Source: Aureococcus anophagefferens
Lineage: Eukaryota > Sar > Pelagophyceae > Pelagomonadales > Pelagomonadaceae
Direction of reading: 5' to 3'
DNA length: 64,000 nt
Assembly (NCBI RefSeq): GCF_000186865.1
Contig: NW_008705588.1
Location: 70,646-134,645 of the forward strand
Numbering within the stretch: the stretch's first letter is position 1; each line of letters begins with the position of its first letter. The notes under the pieces are model-generated. The model had not been told where the DNA came from. It saw nothing but the letters and a program-made list of their open reading frames with translations, and ran no database searches. Position numbers and translations under genes: made by a program. Below, in pieces: positions 10,127 to 17,781 of this stretch.

Positions 10127-10813
10127 GTGGGCGACACAAAAGCGCGAGGGTGGCTGCAAAAGGGCGGCGAGGCGTACGCGACGGCGACGGCGGCGACGGC
10201 GACGACGGTGGATGACTGCAGCGCCGACGGCGGTGTGGGCGCGGCCCTGGCCTACGGCGACGACAGCGGCCACTTGGACAGCGGCAACTGCGACGACGAC
10301 GGCGGCGAGGCGAACGCGACGGCGAGCGGCAGCTTCGCCTACTACCGCGACGAGGTGAACCTGGTGATTGATTGTTCCGGCAAGGTGAACCCGACGGCGT
10401 CCTGGTCCTTCGAGATGCGCTACGCCCTGGCCGACGCGGTCGCGGGGTTGCCCGAGTGCGTTGGAAGCACCATGGAGGTCGTGCACATCATCTACGGGTC
10501 GTCGCGCGTGCTCAGCAAAGGCAAACACACGGTCGACTTCGCTATGCTCAGTGACGGCGTCTGCGCGCAGCTCCAGGCCTTCGTCAACTTGAAGAGCAAC
10601 TTGAATGTTTCGGGAAAGAAGAAGAAGAAAAAGAAAGGGAAAAAGGAGAGTGAGAAGGAAAGCAAAATCGAGAAGGAAAGTGACGACGAGCGGATGTGCA
10701 GCGACTTGAAAAAAAAACAAAAACTACTAGCTCTGCCGCTCGTCGAAAATTCGGACGCGAATACTGCACCCCTGATGTGCTCCTCCAAGACCAACCTACG
10801 CTGCGACGGTTAG
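10127..10813 (+). CDS. Orphan reading frame with Lys-rich tail, start unresolved
   Basis: Open frame of up to 228 residues beginning just after the NAD synthetase gene. The first in-frame ATG is well inside (about 10413), so either an upstream exon is missed or this is a fragment. The middle (about residues 60-155) looks protein-like, with segments such as AYYRDEVNLVIDCSGKVN and STMEVVHIIYGSSRVLS; a Lys/Glu-rich run follows. Base composition is less GC-rich than its neighbours near the 3' end. I recognise no family. Confidence 0.3.
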   Translation: MGDTKARGWLQKGGEAYATATAATATTVDDCSADGGVGAALAYGDDSGHLDSGNCDDDGGEANATASGSFAYYRDEVNLVIDCSGKVNPTASWSFEMRYALADAVAGLPECVGSTMEVVHIIYGSSRVLSKGKHTVDFAMLSDGVCAQLQAFVNLKSNLNVSGKKKKKKKGKKESEKESKIEKESDDERMCSDLKKKQKLLALPLVENSDANTAPLMCSSKTNLRCDG

Positions 10814-10881
10814 CTCAGCTAGCTCGGTTCGCCTAGGTACCCCCCTAGCCCTTGGGGATATAGCTATACAAAAGGGCAAAG

Positions 10882-12105
10882 TCAGAGGTGGGGCTCGATC
10901 GTCGCGCGGAGCTGGCGGATGCTCGAGCTCACGGTCTCGCTCGAGAGCTGGACGAGCCGTCGAAGGGCCGGTGANNNNNNNNNNNNNNNNNNNNNNNNNN
11001 NNNNNNNNNNNNNNNNNNNNNNNNGAAGACGACGAGCGCGCCGGCGACGCAGGAGAAGAGCACGCGGACGCCGATGGACGCGTCGAAGGCCCCGCCCTCG
11101 AAGCCGAAGGCCGTCGTCTCCGGGGCCGCGTCTAGCGTCAGGTACGCGTAGGCGAGGACGAGCGCGGCGGAGAGCGCCTTGAGCACGTCGTACTGCGTCT
11201 GCGGGACCGAGGAGTTCTCGAGGCTCAGGCGGCGGCCGCGCGCCTCGATGAGCTTCTCCGCCGAGGCCATGGCATCGCGGAGGTCGACGTCGTCGTTCGC
11301 CTGGTCGTAGGCGAGGAGGATCTCGAGGACTTCGACGAGCGCGTCGTCGCAGGCGCCGATGGCCTCGAGCTCGTAGGCGCGGCTCGACGAGATGAACAGG
11401 GACGCGTGGTCCCAGAGGCGGCCCGCGGCGTACTTGAAGACGGCGCCGTCGAGGCGCGCGGCCTCGAGGCGCTTCACGAGGGGCAAAAGCATGGACGACT
11501 CGTCGACGGCCGCCGCGCGGAGCGCCGACAGGCGCGTCGACGCGTCCGTGATCGTCGCCGCGGTCAGCGTCGCGTAGACGATGGAGATGAGCGAGAAGTA
11601 GTACTGGCCCTCGACGCTGTTCGGCGGCGGGAGGCGCGAGAGCACGTCGACGACGACCGGGTAGGCGAGATACGCCGCGGCGACGACGCCCGCGCGGAAC
11701 TGCGGCCGGTACCACTCCACGGCCTCGACGGGGCCCATGAGGACGCGGTGGACCCGGAGCGGGTTGCCGTCCGCGGCGCGCCAGAGGCTGCGCGCCTGGA
11801 GCCGCAGGAAGCGCGTGCGCCCGTAGATCGGGACCGCGCGCGGGCTTGCCCGCGGGCGCGCCGGCGGCTCGTCGTCGACGACGTAGGTCCGCGTCTCCTC
11901 CGCGTCGTCGCCTGCGGCGCGCGCGCGTTTGCGTTTGCGAACTTTTGTATTCGCGGAACGGGGGGGGGTCGAGGGTCGACACCGCGCGCTCGCGGTGGGG
12001 GGCGCGCCCGCTGACGGAAGACTTGAGCCGCGGATCGCTCGCGAGGAGGCCGTGCGCAAGATTTGAAACGATGGGAGCAAAAAGGAGTTTGGAGAGCGGC
12101 GCCAT
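10882..12105 (-). CDS. DUF4239-like (bestrophin-like) membrane protein, interrupted by an assembly gap
   Basis: The main conserved part, about 11030-11900, reads YYFSLISIVYATLTAATI followed by a stretch with R-L-S-A-L-R-A-A-A-V-D-E-S-S-M-L-L. That is the arrangement of DUF4239 proteins: a membrane segment, then an amphipathic region with conserved Glu/Ser. A possible start is the ATG at 12105 (MAPLSKLLFAPIVSNLAHGLL, signal-like). It is in a different frame from the conserved part, so a short intron or an indel in the nine-G run near 11961 must intervene. The 50-N gap at 10975-11024 breaks the last membrane segment. The tail after it probably reads RRLVQLSSETVSSSIRQLRA to a stop at 10882. Confidence 0.5.
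   Translation of the reverse strand: MAPLSKLLFAPIVSNLAHGLLASDPRLKSSVSGRAPHRERAVSTLDPPPFREYKSSQTQTRARRRRRRGGDADLRRRRRAAGAPAGKPARGPDLRAHALPAAPGAQPLARRGRQPAPGPPRPHGPRRGRGVVPAAVPRGRRRRGVSRLPGRRRRALAPPAAEQRRGPVLLLAHLHRLRDADRGDDHGRVDAPVGAPRGGRRRVVHAFAPREAPRGRAPRRRRLQVRRGPPLGPRVPVHLVEPRLRARGHRRLRRRARRSPRDPPRLRPGERRRRPPRCHGLGGEAHRGARPPPEPRELLGPADAVRRAQGALRRARPRLRVPDARRGPGDDGLRLRGRGLRRVHRRPRALLLRRRRARRLXXXXXXXXXXXXXXXXXSPALRRLVQLSSETVSSSIRQLRATIEPHL
10975..11024. other. Assembly gap, 50 N
   Basis: Exactly 50 N, probably a nominal gap size, so frames on the two sides cannot be compared. Confidence 0.99.
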
Positions 12106-12587
12106 GCTGTCAGGCGATGAAGCGGCGGGTGTGAAGCGAGCGTAAGGTGTTGTGACGACGACGTTGTTGTGCGTCGTTGTTCGGCAGAAAATCGATCAGC
12201 GGGAGACGAATCGCAGATGATTCCCTGAGGCCAACCGCGTCGACGTCGTCTGGCGAGTAATACGCCTAGTAATATTACTACGCCAGTAATTTCACGGGCC
12301 CCGGGCGGCCGAAAAGACCGCCTCGGACGCCCGCCCGCGACCTCTCTTAGAGGCACCGGTGCTAAGACAGCGACGCAAATTGCGCTGGAGTCCCTGTGCA
12401 CAGGCCGCGCCGGACGAATCGGACCCGCGGAGCCGCCGCGTGCGCGCGGTGACGTTGGTGGCGTTGGCGACGTTGGCGAGTCTATGGTCGCCCGGCGCCG
12501 CGCCCCGGGAACCCTCGTATGCACAGCGGATTAAACAACGGACGCGGAGCCTGGGGCCCCGCGCTGGGCGCGAACGCGGGTGCCACC
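12106..12587. other. Intergenic region, nothing recognised
   Basis: 482 bases between two minus-strand genes. It holds an AT-richer patch (about 12241-12295) and short GTTGGCGAC-type repeats near 12450-12480. No gene or RNA could be supported. Confidence 0.6.
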
Positions 12588-12992
12588 TCACAAGTAGTGG
12601 CTGGGAATGTGCAGGACCTGGTTCTTCCCCAGCGCGGAGAGCTCGGGAACCATGGAAACGACGCAGGTGTCGCTCGCCTCGACGAGGTTCGCGGGCGGCG
12701 CGGGCGCCGGCCGCCGCGCGGGCGCGGGCGCGGCGGCGGCGGCCCTCCGTCGGGTCGGCGGCGCCGCGTTCGGCAGGACGCCGCCGGTCGAGTCGCCGCC
12801 GCCGGAGAACAAAACCCCGACGAAGTTCATCATCGCGTTGTAGCGCAGCTCGTCGACGGAGCGTTTGAGCGAATGGAGGCCGGTCGAGCGCGCCGCCGGT
12901 GATGCTGACGCAGCCGCACGTGTCGGGGCGAACGCCGAAGCGGTGGAGGCCAGGACGGCGACGCAGAACGCGATGGCGCGCGAACGGACCAT
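12588..12992 (-). CDS. Small protein with bipartite plastid leader (ASAFAP motif)
   Basis: 134 residues from the ATG at 12992. The N-terminus is a signal peptide ending in ASAFAP (about residues 18-23) followed by an Ala/Ser/Arg-rich stretch, the classic cleavage and transit signature for import into four-membrane plastids in stramenopiles. The mature part has RSVDELRYNAMMNFVGVLFS, an Ala/Pro-rich linker and a C-terminus ending VLHIPSHYL. I do not recognise the family. The frame is open to 13274, but this ATG places the leader at the N-terminus. Confidence 0.6.
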   Translation of the reverse strand: MVRSRAIAFCVAVLASTASAFAPTRAAASASPAARSTGLHSLKRSVDELRYNAMMNFVGVLFSGGGDSTGGVLPNAAPPTRRRAAAAAPAPARRPAPAPPANLVEASDTCVVSMVPELSALGKNQVLHIPSHYL

Positions 12993-13286
12993 GATGAGAA
13001 CAGAGATTGTTGTAGAGGGCTGAGACGGGGATGAGTCAGGCGGCGGCGCGAACGACGGTGCCACGCTGAGTTCTTTGAGACGGCTGACAAGGGCTTCACT
13101 CCGTTTGTTGAGGCACGGGTCGTTGTTGAGGCAAAAGTCGCACACGTTGAAGTGAAGGGTGCGGTCCGAAGGCGTGGCCCTTTCCCGGAGGCCTAAGCTG
13201 AGGTGAGTGAAGTGCACAAGCCGCGCGGTCTCCTTTAGTCGCTCGCCAATCGCCCCGCGGGTCCGAAGCCGCACCTCTCGCGACCG

Positions 13287-13793
13287 TCACAGCGCCTTGT
13301 ACGTCGCGACGGTGAGGAGGATGCACGCGACGAAGCGCGGCAGCGCGCCCATCGGCGTGAAGATGAACTTGCCCGTGAGCACCTTGCCCCAGAAGTAGAT
13401 CGCGCCGCTCACGCCGGCCATCGTCGCCGCGTATGGGGCCTCGACGCCCTTCGTGTGCATGTAGAGGAGCAGCGCGACCATGAGGGGCGCGTATTCGGCC
13501 TCGTTGAGCTGCGCGTTGTGGACCTTCTCGTAGGTCGGCTGGAATTTCTCCTTCTCCTCGTCCGACATGCCCATCATCTTGGCCCGGATACCGAAGGACA
13601 TGTACAGCTTGGCCGAGACGGTCGTCGCGGCCACGGCCACGGCGGCTTGACCTGCGGAGAAGACGATCGAGCGACGCCACACAGCGCGCTGCGTGCAAAA
13701 ACAACGCACCACAGGAGAGCGGGAACATCGTGGCTGATGGGCGCGAGACGAGCTCGTTCTCGGATGGATGGAGGAAGCAGCCCGCGGCAACAT
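13287..13793 (-). CDS. MAPEG-family membrane protein (microsomal glutathione transferase-like)
   Basis: 168 residues from the ATG at 13793, close to the usual 140-160 of the family. The core motif VHNAQLNEAEYAPLMVALL followed by further hydrophobic segments is characteristic of MAPEG proteins, which are trimeric four-helix enzymes acting with glutathione on lipophilic substrates or lipid peroxides. The first about 50 residues are Arg/Ser-rich and could be a targeting leader or partly untranslated. The gene is divergent from the PEBP gene, with starts about 60 bp apart, so they probably share a promoter. Confidence 0.7.
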   Translation of the reverse strand: MLPRAASSIHPRTSSSRAHQPRCSRSPVVRCFCTQRAVWRRSIVFSAGQAAVAVAATTVSAKLYMSFGIRAKMMGMSDEEKEKFQPTYEKVHNAQLNEAEYAPLMVALLLYMHTKGVEAPYAATMAGVSGAIYFWGKVLTGKFIFTPMGALPRFVACILLTVATYKAL

Positions 13794-13855
13794 GGCGGCA
13801 CCGGCGGTTCAACAGGCCGCTGGTTGCCTGCATTCTCCTCGGTGGCTGCCCCGAA

Positions 13856-14461
13856 ATGGCACGCCGCTGCCAGCGCTTCACCGCCCTCGCCGCCCTGGTC
13901 CTCGGGGCCGAGGGCGCCCTCGACGTGAACTGCTCCGCGGCCCTCGACATCCGGTACGACATTCCGTACTACGCCTCGAAAGTCGACTGCGGGAACCTCT
14001 TCATCAAGTCCGACGTCGCCACCGTGCCGACCGTAACCTTCGCGCCGGCGAGCCCGGCCAAGGCCTACACGCTCGTCTACATCTCCACCTGCTCCCACTG
14101 CGACAAGAGCTTCCCGGACAACAGCGAGGAGGGCCTCGTCCACGTCCACTACGTCGCGGCCAACATCGACGCGGCGACGCTGTCGGGCGCCGGCGACGTC
14201 GCGAACGCGGACCAGTACTGGGCCGGCGACTTCCCGCGCCACGGGCCCGGACCGTCGCAAAGGTACAACTTCTATTTGTTTCAGCACGACGGCGCGACGC
14301 CCGCGGCGCTCAACGCGACGACGTGCTGGCCCGCGAACAACCAGTACTGCTCCCAGGCCGACTTCACGAGCGGCGTCGTCGACGCGCCCTTCTGGGACCT
14401 CGTCGCCGCCCAGTACCTCACGGGCCTCTACTACAACGACACGTTTCGCGGGGCGTTGTAA
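13856..14461 (+). CDS. Secreted PEBP-family protein
   Basis: 201 residues from the ATG at 13856, with a short signal peptide (about residues 1-21). The phosphatidylethanolamine-binding-protein fold is suggested by KAYTLVYISTCSHCD, VHVHYVAANIDAATLS and HGPGPSQRYNFYLFQH, which align with the ligand-pocket histidine and GPPxxxxHRY motifs of PEBPs. Several cysteines (CSHCD and others) are unusual for cytosolic PEBPs and fit a secreted form. The ligand is unknown. Confidence 0.72.
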   Translation: MARRCQRFTALAALVLGAEGALDVNCSAALDIRYDIPYYASKVDCGNLFIKSDVATVPTVTFAPASPAKAYTLVYISTCSHCDKSFPDNSEEGLVHVHYVAANIDAATLSGAGDVANADQYWAGDFPRHGPGPSQRYNFYLFQHDGATPAALNATTCWPANNQYCSQADFTSGVVDAPFWDLVAAQYLTGLYYNDTFRGAL

Positions 14462-14719
14462 GGAAAGTGGGCCTGATCACCACTGTTGCAGCATAGCATT
14501 CGAGGTCAGAGGACGAGGACGACTCGGAGGAGGCGGCGCTCGCCGACGGCGGCGGTGGGAACCCCTTAGTCGCGGAGATAAGGCCGTCCTGAGTACGCGA
14601 CGACCAGTGTACCTTTGGCCAATGTTGCCGTTCAAGCTCTCCAAAGTTGCAGCGCTCCGACTCGAGCAAGCCGCCTGCATCTGCGCGCCGTCGTCGTCGC
14701 GCGCCGCCACCACCCGCAC

Positions 14720-14806
14720 ATGATCCGGCCCGTGCAAGTCGCGGAGGCGATCATCGTGCTCGTCATCCTCTTCTCGCTCTTCAAGGTCGTCACCGTCGAG
14801 GGCTGA
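14720..14806 (+). CDS. Possible 28-residue single-helix peptide directly upstream of TERT
   Basis: An ATG at 14720 opens a 28-codon frame, MIRPVQVAEAIIVLVILFSL then a short tail, with one strongly hydrophobic segment. Its TGA ends one base before the telomerase ATG at 14808 (TGAGATG). It could be a true micro-protein, an upstream ORF controlling TERT translation, or chance. There is no other evidence of expression. Confidence 0.3.
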   Translation: MIRPVQVAEAIIVLVILFSLFKVVTVEG

Positions 14807-14807
14807 G

Positions 14808-17162
14808 ATGGAGCGCCAGCTGGGCGCGCTCGAGGCGCACGCCAAGGGCGCCAAGGTCGCCGGCGTCGGCGTCGTGCGCTGGGTCGGCCCGTACAAGGAC
14901 GTGCGCACGTGGACCGGCGCCGTCGTCGAGAAGCGCGAGGTCGAGCTCGTCGACGCCGCGCTCGCTCCTCGGACGCTCGCGGTCTGGGGCCGCGCGGCGT
15001 CGCGCGCGGCCGGCGCGCTCGAGCCGCCGGCCGTCGTCTCCTACGCCGCGCGCGTGTCCGACTACGGCGGCCGGTCGCTGAACGGCGACGCCGCGCCCGC
15101 GCCCGCGGCCAACGCGGCCCTCGCGCGGCTCTTCGCGGCGCCCGGCGTCGCGGCCGCCGCGCTCGCGGCGTCGAACGCGCGGCGCGACGCCGCGGGCCGC
15201 GGCGACGTCGCGCGGCCCCGCGACGCCGCGACCTTCTCGCCGCGGGACCTCGCGCGCGGCCCGCGCTTCGCCGCGACGTGGACCCGCGCCCTGCCGCCGG
15301 GCCACGTCCTGGAGTCGCGCGCCGGCGCCGCGCGCGGCGACGGCCGCGCCGTCGCGCGCGCGGTCTTCGGTTCGCGGGCGGACGACCGGCGGACGCGGCG
15401 GCGCCTCGCGGGCGCGCTGCCGCTCTTCGCCCGGCTCAAAGCCAACTACGCGCGCGCGCCCGTCGGCCGCGTCTTCGACGCGACCTGCGGCCCCGCGCGC
15501 CGCCGGGGCGACGCGGCGGCGGCGCGCGTCGACGCGGCGGTCGTCGCGCGCTTCGCGTGCCGCGTCGTGCGGCGCGTCGTGCCGGTGGCGCTCTGGGGCT
15601 CGGCGCGCAACGAGCGGGCCGCGCTCGGCGCGCTCGACGCGCTCTTCCGCCTCGGCGCGGGCGACGCTGTGACGCCGCGGCGGCTCCGCGAGGCGCTCCG
15701 CGAGTCCGACGTCGCGTGGCCGCGCGGCGCGCCGACGCGGCGCGCGCGGCCGCCGTCGGACCTGCGGCGGAGCCGGGAGCTGCTGGAGCGCTTCCTCGCC
15801 TGGGTCTTCTTCGACGTCGCCGCGGGGCTCGTCGCCGCGCGCTTCGTTGTGAAGTTCCCGCGGGGGCGCGTCGCGTACTACCGCCGCGCGGACTTTGACG
15901 CGGTCGAGGCCGCGGCGGTGCGCGCCTGCCCGGCCCTCGCGGCGGTGGACGATGCGCCGGCGGGGTGCGCGACCCTCGCGGCCGAGCCCAAGGACGGCGG
16001 CGGCGTCCGCGTCGTGCAGCGGCTCGGCGCGCGGCCGCGCGGCGCGCGGCCGCCGGGCGCGGCGTCGCTCCACGACTGCGCGCTGGCCCTCCGCCTCGAG
16101 GCGCGGCGGAACCCGGCGCTGCTGGGCTTCGGCGGGGCGCCCGACGCGCTCTGGCGCTGCCTCCGGGCCGCCAAGGACGCGGGGGACGCGGAGGGGCTCA
16201 CGCTCGACGCGGCGCGGTGCTTCGACGGCATCGACCAGGCCCGGCTCCTCGACGTCGCCGAGGGCGCGCTGGTCTGCGAGACCTACCGCATCCACGGCGG
16301 GAAGCGGGCGACGCCGGGCGCGCCGGGCGCGGCGCCCCGGACGCGGCTCGTGCGCCGCGACGCCGTCGTCGCGGAGCTCCGGCGCCACGTGTCGGGCCAC
16401 GCCGCGCGGCTCCGCGGCGCGTGCTTCCGCCAGGTCTCCGGCATCCCCCAGGGCTCCGTCGCCTCCGCCGTGCTCTGCGACCTCTACTACGGCGCCTTCG
16501 AGCGCGCGCGCGCGCCGCCGGGGTGCCGCGCCGCGCGCGTCGTCGACGACACGTTCGCCGTCGGGCCCCGCGGCGCGCTCGCCGCGCTCGCGGACGCCTA
16601 CGCGGTCCACGGGCCGCCCCTGGGCATCGTCGTCAACGCCGCCAAGGCGCGCGCGACCTTCGCCCGCGGCGAAACCCCCGCGGCGGCCGCGCTCTCGTTC
16701 TGCGGCGTCGACGTCGCGCTCTCCGGCGGCGCCGTCGCCGCGCGCGCGGCGCCGCGGCCGGCGCCGCCGCGGGGGCCGCCGGCGGGGCGCTTCGGCCGCG
16801 CGGCGCCGCGCGACGCGGCGCTCCTCGACAGGCTGCGTCGCGCGGTCCGCGCGCGCGCGCGGCCGCCGCTCCTCGACGCCGCGCTCCTCGGCAAGGAGGC
16901 CGCCGCGGCGAACCTCCGGGACCTCTTCGCCGCCGCCGCGGACGCCGCGGCGCCCGCCGTCGCGCACCTCCGGCCGTCGTCGAAGGCCCACGTGCGCCGC
17001 GCGCTCCACGCGGCTGCGACCTTCGCCTACGCGGTCCACGCGCGCGCGGTCCGCGCCGCGAACCGGAGCGAGGCGCGGCCCCGCCTGAGCCTCTTCGACT
17101 TCCTCGCCGCCGCGGACGACGCGTGGCGGGCGTGCCGGGCGCTGCGGGCCTACGTGCATTAG
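14808..17162 (+). CDS. TERT: Telomerase reverse transcriptase with N-terminal RPA70-like OB fold
   Basis: 784 residues, single exon; the ATG at 14808 is the only methionine codon in the frame. Residues 16-105 resemble RPA70 DNA-binding domain B: VAGVGVVRWVGPYKDV, EKREVELVDA, LAVWG and SYAARVSDYGGRSLN. The telomerase RNA-binding region follows, with the CP-like VPVALWGSARN (258-268) and motif T ERFLAWVFFDV to FPRGRVAYYRR (327-360). Reverse-transcriptase motifs are 1/2 around 391-405, A with LTLDAARCFDGID (D467), B' with FRQVSGIPQGSVASAVLCDL (540-559), C with ARVVDD (D580, D581), D at GIVVNAAKARATF, E at LSFCGVDVAL, then a C-terminal extension. No canonical TEN domain is evident, and the protein is short for TERT (often over 1000). 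Confidence 0.87.
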   Translation: MERQLGALEAHAKGAKVAGVGVVRWVGPYKDVRTWTGAVVEKREVELVDAALAPRTLAVWGRAASRAAGALEPPAVVSYAARVSDYGGRSLNGDAAPAPAANAALARLFAAPGVAAAALAASNARRDAAGRGDVARPRDAATFSPRDLARGPRFAATWTRALPPGHVLESRAGAARGDGRAVARAVFGSRADDRRTRRRLAGALPLFARLKANYARAPVGRVFDATCGPARRRGDAAAARVDAAVVARFACRVVRRVVPVALWGSARNERAALGALDALFRLGAGDAVTPRRLREALRESDVAWPRGAPTRRARPPSDLRRSRELLERFLAWVFFDVAAGLVAARFVVKFPRGRVAYYRRADFDAVEAAAVRACPALAAVDDAPAGCATLAAEPKDGGGVRVVQRLGARPRGARPPGAASLHDCALALRLEARRNPALLGFGGAPDALWRCLRAAKDAGDAEGLTLDAARCFDGIDQARLLDVAEGALVCETYRIHGGKRATPGAPGAAPRTRLVRRDAVVAELRRHVSGHAARLRGACFRQVSGIPQGSVASAVLCDLYYGAFERARAPPGCRAARVVDDTFAVGPRGALAALADAYAVHGPPLGIVVNAAKARATFARGETPAAAALSFCGVDVALSGGAVAARAAPRPAPPRGPPAGRFGRAAPRDAALLDRLRRAVRARARPPLLDAALLGKEAAAANLRDLFAAAADAAAPAVAHLRPSSKAHVRRALHAAATFAYAVHARAVRAANRSEARPRLSLFDFLAAADDAWRACRALRAYVH

Positions 17163-17781
17163 GGCGGCGCGTCGCCATCCGGGCGCCCGTCGCACACGGG
17201 GGGCTCGGACTCGGACGGCCGTCTTGACTCATGTTCGTACTACAAGGGCGTCGAGACGTGTGGGGGGCGCTGAGGGGCGTCGGGGGGGGGGGGGCGGATG
17301 GGCGCACCGGACGCTTGCAAGGTGGGTCGCTCGACCCACCCCTCGAGATTTTCATCAGCTTCAGCACATGAGGGTGCCTAGGTGGGTTCGCCGGGGGTGA
17401 CGCGCGCACGACGCGAAGGACGATGGTGCGGGACGCGTAGGCGGGCACTTGGAGCTTCCGAAACGGCCTCTTTCCTCGCATAACGAGCCCCACTCTCCCC
17501 GGCGATGCAGGGCACGTGCAGAGGGCACGCGCCGAGACGTCAGCGGTCGGCGCGCGGCATCTGAGGTTGTCGTGCTTCTTCGCCACCTCTTCCCGTCCAG
17601 TGCGACCTCCCCCCGCGCCCCTAGTCTCCCCTCCGAGGCCCCGGGCACGCGTCGGGGAAAAAAAAACCGGTCCCGCGAGCGCCCTCGACGCTCGAAACAT
17701 TCCCTCGGCTTCCGTCGAAGCCGACACCACTCCACCCACGTTCCAAAGCCCCCCGAGGGGCTTAAGAAACACGCCCAGACC
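17163..17781. other. Intergenic region between TERT and the iron permease
   Basis: About 620 bases with a run of about 13 G near 17282-17294 on the plus strand and no supported gene. The permease frame stays open upstream of its ATG to about 17449, but that part reads as low-complexity Arg/Ser sequence. Confidence 0.5.

Noticed and set aside
14808..17162. Non-LTR retrotransposon or group II intron reverse transcriptase
   Set aside because: The CP-like and T motifs, motif A with CFDGID, and B' with GIPQGSVASAVLCDLYYG are of the telomerase type, and no endonuclease, RNase H or maturase domain is present.
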